Origin: an uncultured Clostridia bacterium
Lineage (GTDB): Bacteria > Bacillota > Clostridia > Oscillospirales > Ruminococcaceae
Length of the DNA stretch: 64,000 nucleotides
NCBI GenBank assembly: GCA_947589355.1
Contig: CANPZC010000002.1
Span: forward strand, 1-64,000
Reading direction: 5' to 3'
The notes beneath the pieces were generated by a model that did no database searches, was not told where the DNA came from, and was given only the letters and a program-made list of their open reading frames with translations. Below are positions 10,251 to 18,967 of this stretch, one piece after another (position 1 is the first letter of the stretch; each line of letters starts with the position of its first letter). The position numbers and the translations under genes are program-made.

Positions 10251-10871
10251 ATGCCACAGGAATGTAACAAAAAAGGTATGCTCTTTGTGGTTTCTGCGCC
10301 ATCGGGCGGCGGAAAGGGCACAATACTGAAAAGGGTGTTCAATGACCCCGAAATTGTGCATTATTCGGTTTCAGCTACCACGCGCGCCCCTCGTGATGAG
10401 GATAAAGACGGCGTGACTTACCACTTTATGAGCAAAGAGAATTTTGAACAGCTTATAGATAAAGGTGAATTTTTAGAATATGCAGAGTATTGCGGCAACT
10501 ACTACGGTACTTTGAAATCGGAAGTTGCTGAAAACATTGACAGCGGCAAAGACGTTCTTCTGGAAATTGAAACAAAAGGCGCTTTCAATATAAAAAAAGC
10601 CATGCCAGAGGCTGTGCTGATATTTATAATACCGCCGTCTATGAAAGAACTGCGGCGCAGGCTGACAAGGCGAGGCACAGAAGACGAGGAAACTATAAAT
10701 AAACGCATGGAGCAGGCGGCGAATGAGATACGTCTTGCGGAAAAATACGATCATATAATTATAAACGGCGACCTTGACGAAGCCGTTGCAGACCTTGCGG
10801 CGGTGTGCAAAGCTGCAAGAGTAAAACGAAACGCAAAAAATATTATTGACGAGGTGTTGAAAAATGCTTAG
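10251..10871 (+). CDS. gmk: Guanylate kinase
   Basis: GMLFVVSAPSGGGKGTILKRV, VSATTRAPRDEDKDGVTYHF; ATG 10251. Confidence 0.95.
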   Translation: MPQECNKKGMLFVVSAPSGGGKGTILKRVFNDPEIVHYSVSATTRAPRDEDKDGVTYHFMSKENFEQLIDKGEFLEYAEYCGNYYGTLKSEVAENIDSGKDVLLEIETKGAFNIKKAMPEAVLIFIIPPSMKELRRRLTRRGTEDEETINKRMEQAANEIRLAEKYDHIIINGDLDEAVADLAAVCKAARVKRNAKNIIDEVLKNA

Positions 10872-11064
10872 ACCGGCAGCATCACAGCTACTGAAAAACG
10901 GAGAGAGCCCTTATTCACTGGTAATTGCAGTGGCGAAAAGGGCGAGAGAAATAACGGACGATGCCATTGAAAACAAGATACATCTTGAACAGAAAGCGGT
11001 TAAAACAGCTGTTGAAGAATTTGCAAACGGCGAATACAAGATGTACGAAAAGAAAGCCAACTAA
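10864..11064 (+). CDS. rpoZ: DNA-directed RNA polymerase subunit omega
   Basis: 66 aa; SPYSLVIAVAKRAREITDD; position directly after gmk. Confidence 0.9.
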   Translation: MLRPAASQLLKNGESPYSLVIAVAKRAREITDDAIENKIHLEQKAVKTAVEEFANGEYKMYEKKAN

Positions 11065-11084
11065 ATTAGAAAAGGAGAATAGGT

Positions 11085-13544
11085 TTGCTCGCAGCAGAAC
11101 AACTTGCGGCTGATGTGGCAGTAAGCTGCGCCGCTTATAGCTTTGATGCACTTTACAGCTACAGTATCCCACGGCAGATGTATGACACGCTGAGAAGCGG
11201 CGCCAGGGTGCTTGTGCCGTTTGGCAAGGGAAACATAAAGCGCATAGGTTTTGTTGTGAGGATATATGCGCAAAGCGATGAGGCGGAGCTTAAACCTATA
11301 TTCAAAGTTCTTGAAGATGAGCCGCTTATAAACGAAGAGCTTATAAAGCTTGTTTTGTGGCTTAAAGAAAATACTTTCTGTACATATTTCGATGCATACA
11401 AAGCTATTGTACCGGCAGGGTTTTCATATCGCTACACGCAAAGATATAAGCTTGCAAATATGGCGATAGAATGTGAACTTACGCCCAAGGAGCAGCAGCT
11501 TGCAGATGCCTTGAAAAATGCCGCTGACCCGAAAGACGTTGACGAGATACTCAATACCGATGGAGACGCAGAAAAGATAAAGATAATCAAAAGCCTTATC
11601 GACAAGGGAGTTATCGAGCAGGAGGATGATATAAAACGGCGCGTGGGCGATGAGACAGTAAAAATGGTCTCGCTGACCGATAGTTTTATTGAAGACCCGT
11701 CGGGATATACCGTTACGCCGAAGCAGAAAAAAGTTGTTGAATTTCTGCTTGAAAATTCGGCTGCTTCTGTGAAAGAGCTGCTTTATGCAACGGGCGTTAC
11801 TCAGACTATTATCAAAAATCTGGTAAAAAACGGCATAGCTTATGAGTATGAATATGAATCTTTAAGAAGCGTTGAAATGCTCACGGACGGCGAAGAACTT
11901 CATGCAAAAGATCTGGAGCTTAACGATGAGCAGCAGCGCGCATATGACGGTATATCGGCTCTTGTAGATGCAGGAAAGCCTTGCGGTGCGCTGCTATACG
12001 GCGTTACAGGCAGCGGAAAAACTTCGGTATTTATAAAGCTTATCGAGCATACACTGAGCATAGGCAAAACGGCGTTGGTGCTGATACCCGAAATATCTCT
12101 CACGCCGCAGACTGTAGGCAAATTCAGGGCGTATTTCGGCGATACCGTGGCGGTTATACATTCAAACCTTTCGCTTGGGCAGAGGGTAGACGAATACAAA
12201 CGGCTGAAAAGCGGCAAGGCTAAAATAGCCGTCGGCACAAGAAGCGCGGTATTTGCCCCTTTGGAAAACATAGGAATAATAATTATAGACGAGGAGGGCG
12301 AGCACAGCTACAAGTCTGAAAGCTCTCCGAGATACCATGCAAGAGATGTGGCGATACAGCGCTGCGGACATAACAATGCAACTTTGCTGCTGGCTTCCGC
12401 AACGCCCTCGCTTGAAACATATTATTACGCAAAAACAGGCAGATTTCACTATTTTGAGCTTAAAAAGAGGTTTTCGGGTGCGCTGCTGCCCGATGTGGCA
12501 GTTGTTGACATGGAGACCGAGCGCGAAATGGGTTGCGAGGGCGCTTTAAGCGGCGTGCTTATAGATGAGATAACTAAAACTTTAGAAAGAAAAGAACAGG
12601 CGATACTGCTGATAAACAGGCGCGGCTACAGTCCACACTTTACCTGCCGTGAGTGCAGAACGGTGGTGCAGTGCCCGCATTGCAGCATACCGCTTACATA
12701 CCATAAAGCAAACGGCAGACTTATGTGTCACTACTGCGGATATTCAAGCTCGGCAAATATTACCTGTCAGTGCGGCTGCAAAGACTTTTCAATGGGCGGC
12801 AGCGGCACGCAGAGAATTGAAGATGTGCTGTCAGAGCAGTTCCCGAATGCTAAAATCCTGCGAATGGATGCCGATACAACGTCATCACGGTTTGCATATG
12901 AGAAGAATTTTCAGGCGTTTGCAAACGGAGAATATGACATAATGCTCGGCACGCAGATGATAGCCAAGGGCATAGATTTTCCTACTGTAACGCTTGTGGG
13001 CGTGCTTTCGATAGACAATTCTCTGTATAGGGGCGATTTCAGAAGCTCGGAAAGAACGTTTTCGCTGATAACTCAGGTAGTCGGCAGGGGCGGCAGAGGT
13101 AAAAAGCGCGGCAGAGCGTTTCTGCAAACATCAAGCCCCGACCATTACGTTATAGAGCTTGCGGCAAGGCAGGATTACAAGGGCTTTTTCGAGCAGGAGA
13201 TAAGTTTCAGAAAAACGCTCATTTATCCGCCGTTTTGCGACCTGTGCATAATAGGTCTGAGCGGTGTTGCAGATGATAAAGTAAGGGCGGCGGCAAAGCA
13301 TTTTTCTCATCTTCTTGAAAAAAATAAAAGCGAGTGCGAAACAAAACTTCCGCTGTATGTTTTAGGCCCGTCGCAGTATTCGGTAGGCAAGGTAAACAAC
13401 CGCTACAGATACAGACTTATACTGAAATGCAAAAACAACCGCGTTACCAGAAAGCTTATTGCCGATACACTGTCAGATTTTCTGAAAGAGCGCGAATACT
13501 CCGACATACGCATTTTTGCCGATATGAACGGTGATATAATATAA
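11085..13544 (+). CDS. priA: Primosomal protein N' (replication restart helicase PriA)
   Basis: GVTGSGKTSVF, GTRSAVFAPL, zinc-binding CRECRTVVQCPHCS...CHYCGY...CQCGC, QVVGRGGRG; TTG start with AAAGGAG SD. Confidence 0.95.
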   Translation: MLAAEQLAADVAVSCAAYSFDALYSYSIPRQMYDTLRSGARVLVPFGKGNIKRIGFVVRIYAQSDEAELKPIFKVLEDEPLINEELIKLVLWLKENTFCTYFDAYKAIVPAGFSYRYTQRYKLANMAIECELTPKEQQLADALKNAADPKDVDEILNTDGDAEKIKIIKSLIDKGVIEQEDDIKRRVGDETVKMVSLTDSFIEDPSGYTVTPKQKKVVEFLLENSAASVKELLYATGVTQTIIKNLVKNGIAYEYEYESLRSVEMLTDGEELHAKDLELNDEQQRAYDGISALVDAGKPCGALLYGVTGSGKTSVFIKLIEHTLSIGKTALVLIPEISLTPQTVGKFRAYFGDTVAVIHSNLSLGQRVDEYKRLKSGKAKIAVGTRSAVFAPLENIGIIIIDEEGEHSYKSESSPRYHARDVAIQRCGHNNATLLLASATPSLETYYYAKTGRFHYFELKKRFSGALLPDVAVVDMETEREMGCEGALSGVLIDEITKTLERKEQAILLINRRGYSPHFTCRECRTVVQCPHCSIPLTYHKANGRLMCHYCGYSSSANITCQCGCKDFSMGGSGTQRIEDVLSEQFPNAKILRMDADTTSSRFAYEKNFQAFANGEYDIMLGTQMIAKGIDFPTVTLVGVLSIDNSLYRGDFRSSERTFSLITQVVGRGGRGKKRGRAFLQTSSPDHYVIELAARQDYKGFFEQEISFRKTLIYPPFCDLCIIGLSGVADDKVRAAAKHFSHLLEKNKSECETKLPLYVLGPSQYSVGKVNNRYRYRLILKCKNNRVTRKLIADTLSDFLKEREYSDIRIFADMNGDII

Positions 13545-13560
13545 AACAAAGGGTGTTAAT

Positions 13561-14013
13561 ATGGCTAAGAGGATAATATTCAATAAATCAGAACCTATAC
13601 TTCACAAGGTGTGCAAACCCGTTGAGGCGTTTGACGAAAAACTTGCAAAACTTCTTGACGATATGCACGAAACGCTTACCGCCGCCGAGGGTGTGGGTCT
13701 TGCCGCGCCGCAGGTGGGCTTTCTCAAAAGACTTTGCGTTATTGATGCAGGCGAGGGTTACTATGAGCTTATAAATCCCGAAATACTGGAGTATTCGGGT
13801 ACGCAGAGAGATGTAGAGGGCTGCCTTTCCTGCCCGAACGAGTGGGGCTATGTAACTAGACCTATGCACGTTAAATTCAAAGCGCAGGACAGAAACGGCA
13901 TATGGTATGAAAAAGAAGTCGAGGGTCTTTTTGCAAGAGCCGTTTGCCATGAGTTGGATCACCTTGAGGGCAGACTGTTTGTTGACCTTATTGAAGAATA
14001 CGTTGAAAGATAA
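13561..14013 (+). CDS. def: Peptide deformylase
   Basis: GVGLAAPQVG, EGCLSCP, CHELDHLEG motifs. Confidence 0.95.
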   Translation: MAKRIIFNKSEPILHKVCKPVEAFDEKLAKLLDDMHETLTAAEGVGLAAPQVGFLKRLCVIDAGEGYYELINPEILEYSGTQRDVEGCLSCPNEWGYVTRPMHVKFKAQDRNGIWYEKEVEGLFARAVCHELDHLEGRLFVDLIEEYVER

Positions 14014-14049
14014 CTGCATACAATAACTTCAAAGACGGAGTTTGGTTTT

Positions 14050-14982
14050 ATGAAGATCGTTTTTATGGGAACGCCTGATTTTGCCGTTCCTACGCTTCAG
14101 GCGCTTTATAACAGTGAACATGAGGTGTGCGCGGTGTTTACGCAGCCGGACAAACCTACAGGCAGAGGTTACAAGATGAAAGCATCGCCTGTAAAGGAAC
14201 TTGCTTTACAGCATGGCACGCCCGTTCATCAGCCCGAAAGCCTTAAAAAAGCACCCGATATTGCCGTGGAAATATTGAGCAGATATCAGCCCGATCTGAT
14301 AATAGTGGCGGCTTATGGAAAGATACTGCCGAAAGAAGTGCTGGAATTTCCGCGCTTTGGCTGTATAAACGTTCACGGATCGCTGCTGCCTAAGTACAGA
14401 GGCGCTGCACCGATACAGAGAAGCGTTCTAAATGGCGACAGGGTAACGGGCATTACGGTAATGCAAATGGGCGAGGGCCTTGACACGGGCGATATTCTTT
14501 TGCAAAGTGAAACAGATATAGGCATTAACGAAACTTCTGCCGAGCTTTTTGACAGGCTTTCGCAAATGGGCGCACAGCTTATGATCGATACTTTGGATAG
14601 ACTTTCAGAACTTACCCCGATACCGCAAAACGATGAGTTTTCTAGCTATGCGCCTATGCTGAGCAAGGATATGTGCGAGATAGATTTTACAAAAGATGCA
14701 TACTTTGTAAATAAGCACATCTGTGGTCTTTCTGACTGGCCGTGCGCCGTTACGAGCGTGAGAGGCAAGCGCATAAAGGTCTATAAAAGCGAACTTGTAA
14801 GCGAAGACGAGACTCTGGGTGCGCCGGGGCAGCTTATAAATGCAGAGAAATTCATAGTAGCCTGCGGAAAAGGCAGCGTAAGGTTCGTTGTTGTGCAGGC
14901 TGAGGGCGCTAAGAGAATGTCGTCGGAAGATTTTGTGAGAGGCAGACACCTGACCGACGGCGAGATTATAGGTAATTCGTAA
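14050..14982 (+). CDS. fmt: Methionyl-tRNA formyltransferase
   Basis: KIVFMGTPDFAVPTLQAL, QPDKPTGRG, NVHGSLLPKYRGAAPIQRSVLNGD. Confidence 0.96.
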   Translation: MKIVFMGTPDFAVPTLQALYNSEHEVCAVFTQPDKPTGRGYKMKASPVKELALQHGTPVHQPESLKKAPDIAVEILSRYQPDLIIVAAYGKILPKEVLEFPRFGCINVHGSLLPKYRGAAPIQRSVLNGDRVTGITVMQMGEGLDTGDILLQSETDIGINETSAELFDRLSQMGAQLMIDTLDRLSELTPIPQNDEFSSYAPMLSKDMCEIDFTKDAYFVNKHICGLSDWPCAVTSVRGKRIKVYKSELVSEDETLGAPGQLINAEKFIVACGKGSVRFVVVQAEGAKRMSSEDFVRGRHLTDGEIIGNS

Positions 14983-15023
14983 CTTTTTAGTGAATTTTTA
15001 TACTTTTTGAAAGGAAGATAGAT

Positions 15024-15758
15024 ATGCCGTTCGTATATTGGTATGACTGGACTATACTGCTGATGATACCTGCCATTCTGTTTGCACTGTACGCGCAGAG
15101 CAAGGTAAATTCATCGTATAAAAAGTATTCAACATACTACAGCCGCAAAGGGTATACGGCAGCGCAGGTAGCAAGAATGATACTTGACAGCAACGGTCTT
15201 AACGATGTAAACATAGAAAGAATACCCGGGCAGCTGACTGACAACTTCAACCCAACAGACAATACCGTTCACCTTTCTGATGCTGTTTTTGACAGTACCT
15301 CGGTCGCTGCGATAGGCGTTGCGGCGCATGAGTGCGGTCACGCGGTGCAGCATTCAGAGGGCTATGTGCCGATAAAGATACGCTCGGCTATAATACCGAT
15401 AACAAATTTCGGCGCAAGGTTTTCAACACTGTTTATAATGATAGGTCTTGTAATTGCAGGGTTTTCGTATAACTCAAACAATGAAACAGGCATAAGGATA
15501 GCATTTTTCGGCGTGGCGCTGTATGCGCTGGTGGCTGTTTTTCAGTTCGTTACTCTGCCTGTTGAGTTCAACGCAAGTTCACGCGCGCTAAAAACGCTTG
15601 AAAGCTATGATATACTACAGCCTGATGAGCTTGTCGGCGCAAGAAAGGTGCTTTCGGCTGCCGCGCTTACCTATGTTGCGGCTCTTGCTTCAACACTTAT
15701 GACGCTTTTGAGACTGTTTATCATAGTTGCCGACAGAAGCAACAACCGCCGAAAATAG
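15024..15758 (+). CDS. Membrane zinc metallopeptidase (YugP-type)
   Basis: HEXXH in AAHECGHAVQHSEGY; multiple TM helices; C-terminal LKTLESYDIL..EL.GARKVLSAAALTYVAALA. Confidence 0.9.
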   Translation: MPFVYWYDWTILLMIPAILFALYAQSKVNSSYKKYSTYYSRKGYTAAQVARMILDSNGLNDVNIERIPGQLTDNFNPTDNTVHLSDAVFDSTSVAAIGVAAHECGHAVQHSEGYVPIKIRSAIIPITNFGARFSTLFIMIGLVIAGFSYNSNNETGIRIAFFGVALYALVAVFQFVTLPVEFNASSRALKTLESYDILQPDELVGARKVLSAAALTYVAALASTLMTLLRLFIIVADRSNNRRK

Positions 15759-15759
15759 T

Positions 15760-17073
15760 ATGGCAGACCCGAGAGAAACAGCGTATCACTTGCTTTACAA
15801 TTGCAGGCACAGCGGCGCGTATTCAAATATTGCGTTTGACAGCTATATAAGCAAGGGTGCGCTTTCAGATGATGAAAAACGCTTTGCGGCGGCTTTGGCA
15901 TACGGCACTCTGGAAAGGCTCGTAACGCTTGACAGGATAATTGCGGAGCGTTCAAAAATACCGATGGACAAGCTTTCAAACGAGGCTGTATGCGTGCTGC
16001 AAATGGGGCTGTATCAGCTTTTGTATATGAAGTCTGTGCCACAGAGCGCCGCAGTAAACGAGTCTGTAAGGCTTGTAAAGCATATGATGAAAAATCCCTC
16101 GGCGGCAGGTTTTGTAAACGGCGTTTTGAGAAGCTTTATAAGAGACGGTATGCCGCTTCCCGTATCGAAAGATAGAGAAGACGAGCTTTCGCTTGAGTAT
16201 TCATGCCCTAAGTGGCTCGTACATAAATGGCTGGATGAATATGGCGAAAAAACGGTTCTTTCGCTTTTGGAAAGCTCTGTGGGCAAGCCGCCTGTAACGC
16301 TTAGAGCAAACACTTTGAAGTGTTCGGCTCGGGAGCTTTTAGATGCGCTTTCGCGTGACGGCTTTAAGGCTGCTGTGAATGATAAAATTCCCGATTGTGT
16401 GCAGCTTTTAAGCGGCGGAGATATTGAAAATTCGCTTGCCTTTAAAAACGGGCTGTTCCATGTTCAGGATATATCTTCGCAGATATGTTGTATGGCGCTT
16501 GACCCCAAAGAGGGCGACATTTTGATAGATGTGTGCTCCGCCCCGGGCGGCAAGGCATTTACCTGCGCCGAGCTTATGAAAGACAGCGGCAAGTTATATG
16601 CCCTTGATCTTCACGAAAAAAGAGTTTCGCTTATAAAAAGCGGCGCTGAAAGGCTGGGTATAAAGTGCATTACAGCGGCGGCAAACGATGCGAGAAAAGT
16701 AAATGCTTCTTTGCCAAAGGCCGATAAAGTGCTTTGTGATGTTGTGTGCTCGGGGCTTGGGGTAATAAGGCGCAAGCCCGAGATAAAGTATAAAAAGCCG
16801 GAAGAGCTGACAAGGCTGCCCGCGATCCAGTACGAGATACTGAAAACTTCGGCGCAGTATTTAAAAGACGGCGGCGTGATTGTGTATTCTACCTGCACAG
16901 TTTCAAAGGCTGAAAACGAGCAGGTTGTTGAAAAGTTTTTACAGGAAAACAAAGTCTTCACGCCTATAAATGTTTGTGAAAATTTGGGGCTGAATGAGCC
17001 GTTTGTGACTATGACCCCCGATATGTTCGGCGGCGACGGTTTCTTTATAGCTAAACTTAAAAAAGACGGTTGA
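15760..17073 (+). CDS. rsmB: 16S rRNA (cytosine(967)-C(5))-methyltransferase
   Basis: NusB-like N-terminus, DVCSAPGGKAFTCAELM, YSTCTVSKAENEQVV; ATG 15760. Confidence 0.93.
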   Translation: MADPRETAYHLLYNCRHSGAYSNIAFDSYISKGALSDDEKRFAAALAYGTLERLVTLDRIIAERSKIPMDKLSNEAVCVLQMGLYQLLYMKSVPQSAAVNESVRLVKHMMKNPSAAGFVNGVLRSFIRDGMPLPVSKDREDELSLEYSCPKWLVHKWLDEYGEKTVLSLLESSVGKPPVTLRANTLKCSARELLDALSRDGFKAAVNDKIPDCVQLLSGGDIENSLAFKNGLFHVQDISSQICCMALDPKEGDILIDVCSAPGGKAFTCAELMKDSGKLYALDLHEKRVSLIKSGAERLGIKCITAAANDARKVNASLPKADKVLCDVVCSGLGVIRRKPEIKYKKPEELTRLPAIQYEILKTSAQYLKDGGVIVYSTCTVSKAENEQVVEKFLQENKVFTPINVCENLGLNEPFVTMTPDMFGGDGFFIAKLKKDG

Positions 17074-17089
17074 CACAAAGAGGTGTGCT

Positions 17090-18139
17090 ATGCGGCAGAC
17101 TATTCAGATAAACGGAAAAACCGATATTTTAAGCATGACTTTGCCCGAACTTGAAGAAACGCTTGAAAGCATGGGCGAAAAGAAATTCAGGGCGAGACAG
17201 ATATATGAGTGGCTGCACGTTAAGCAAGTGGTTGATTTTTCCTCTATGACCAATCTTTCTGCACAGTTAAGAGCGCGGCTAGACGAAATTTTTTGTATAA
17301 ATTCACTATTTATTGCTAAAAGGCTTGCCTCTTGTACCGATAATACGTTAAAATATCTATATAGGCTTTATGACGGCGAACACGTTGAGTCTGTACTTAT
17401 GGAATATGAGCATGGAAACACATTGTGTATATCAACTCAGGTGGGGTGCAAAATGGGGTGCAGTTTCTGCGCTTCAACAAAGGCAGGCTTTTGCAGAGAT
17501 CTTCTGCCGTCAGAAATGCTTATGCAGATATACACCGCCCAGCGCGACAGCGGAAGGAAAATTTCCGGCGTGGTGCTTATGGGTATAGGCGAGCCGCTTG
17601 ATAATTACGATAACGTTGTAAGGTTCTTTGAGCTTATTTCTTCACCCGAGGGAATGAATATCAGCCTGCGGCACGTTTCGCTATCTACTTGTGGGCTTGT
17701 GCCGAAGATATATGAACTTGCCAAACTGAAACTTGGCATTACTCTTTCGGTTTCGCTCCATTCGGCAGACAACGAGTCTAGAAGCAGTATAATGCCTGTA
17801 AATAATAAATATGATATATATGAGCTTGTCACCGCCTGCCGCGATTATTTCAAAGCCACGGGCAGACGCGTAAGCTTTGAGTATGCGGTGATAGAGGGCG
17901 TGAACGACAGCTATGAAGACGCCCGAAAGCTGGCAGCGCTTTTAGACGGCATGATGTGCCATGTAAATCTTATTCCCGTAAATAAAATAGACGAGAGAGA
18001 TTACAGGTCGTCAAGGCGGTCAACAATGAGGTTTAAGGAAACACTGGAAAAGTTTAAAATGAACGTTACTGTAAGGCGTACCTTGGGCGCGGACATAAAC
18101 GCAGCCTGCGGTCAGCTGAGAAGACAGTATGGTATATAG
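17090..18139 (+). CDS. rlmN: 23S rRNA (adenine(2503)-C(2))-methyltransferase
   Basis: Radical SAM CXXXCXXC in STQVGCKMGCSFCASTKAGF; LMGIGEPLDNYDNV; VNLIPVNK. Confidence 0.95.
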   Translation: MRQTIQINGKTDILSMTLPELEETLESMGEKKFRARQIYEWLHVKQVVDFSSMTNLSAQLRARLDEIFCINSLFIAKRLASCTDNTLKYLYRLYDGEHVESVLMEYEHGNTLCISTQVGCKMGCSFCASTKAGFCRDLLPSEMLMQIYTAQRDSGRKISGVVLMGIGEPLDNYDNVVRFFELISSPEGMNISLRHVSLSTCGLVPKIYELAKLKLGITLSVSLHSADNESRSSIMPVNNKYDIYELVTACRDYFKATGRRVSFEYAVIEGVNDSYEDARKLAALLDGMMCHVNLIPVNKIDERDYRSSRRSTMRFKETLEKFKMNVTVRRTLGADINAACGQLRRQYGI

Positions 18140-18190
18140 TAAATTAAAAGGCGGCATTGTTCGCTTTCTGACATAAAGAGGTGACATATT

Positions 18191-18940
18191 TTGTTTGTTT
18201 GTGCGGCAAGTGATATCGGTATGAAACGCAAAGAAAATCAGGACAGCTTTTTGTTCAGCTCGTTTGAAGACGGCGCTGTGTGCGCTGTGGTGTGCGACGG
18301 CATGGGCGGTGCAGGTTTTGGCAGCCTTGCAAGCAGCATTGCTGTTAATGCCGTTCATGACAGGATAAAGCAGAATTACCGCAGCAGTTTCAGCCCGATG
18401 AGCATGAAAAATCTGCTGGTTACCGCGGTATCTGCGGCAAATACGCTGATATACAAAAAAGCTGCCGAGGAGCAGGAGAAAAAAGGCATGGGAACTACCT
18501 GTGTTGCGGCAATTGTGAAAGACGATATTGCATATATCGCAAGTGTAGGCGATTCAAGAGCGTATCATCTTTCTTCGGGCGGCATTGAGCAGGTGACTGT
18601 TGACCATACCTATGTTGAGATGCTTTACGAGCAGGGCAAAATAAATAAAGAAGAGATATCCACACACGATATGCGGCACTATATAACAAAAGCCGTGGGT
18701 GTTGAAAAAGAAGTTGAGGTGGATTTCTTCGAGATAGATATTTCACGCGGAGACGAGATCATTTTGTGCAGTGACGGTCTTTCAAATTATTGCAGTGACG
18801 ATATGCTGTACGAAGCTATACACGCGCGGGCAGAGAACAAAGAGAAAGGCGATAAAGTTGTCGCCGGGCTTATTGACTATGTTAATTCTCAGGGTGGCAA
18901 GGATAATATAACCCTAGCCATGATCTGTAATTACGACTGA
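18191..18940 (+). CDS. prpC: PP2C-family Ser/Thr protein phosphatase
   Basis: DIGMKRKENQDSFL, AVVCDGMGGAGFG, GDSRAYHLSSGGIEQVTVDHT, CSDGLSNY; TTG start with upstream GAGGTGA. Confidence 0.93.
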   Translation: MFVCAASDIGMKRKENQDSFLFSSFEDGAVCAVVCDGMGGAGFGSLASSIAVNAVHDRIKQNYRSSFSPMSMKNLLVTAVSAANTLIYKKAAEEQEKKGMGTTCVAAIVKDDIAYIASVGDSRAYHLSSGGIEQVTVDHTYVEMLYEQGKINKEEISTHDMRHYITKAVGVEKEVEVDFFEIDISRGDEIILCSDGLSNYCSDDMLYEAIHARAENKEKGDKVVAGLIDYVNSQGGKDNITLAMICNYD

Positions 18941-18967
18941 TATAACTAATATATAGGAGTGAAATCA

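Noticed and set aside
12280-12310. PriA Walker B variant DEEG instead of DEEH
   Set aside because: The rest of the helicase motifs and zinc site are intact, and I believe this variant occurs in related PriA proteins; not strong evidence of inactivation.
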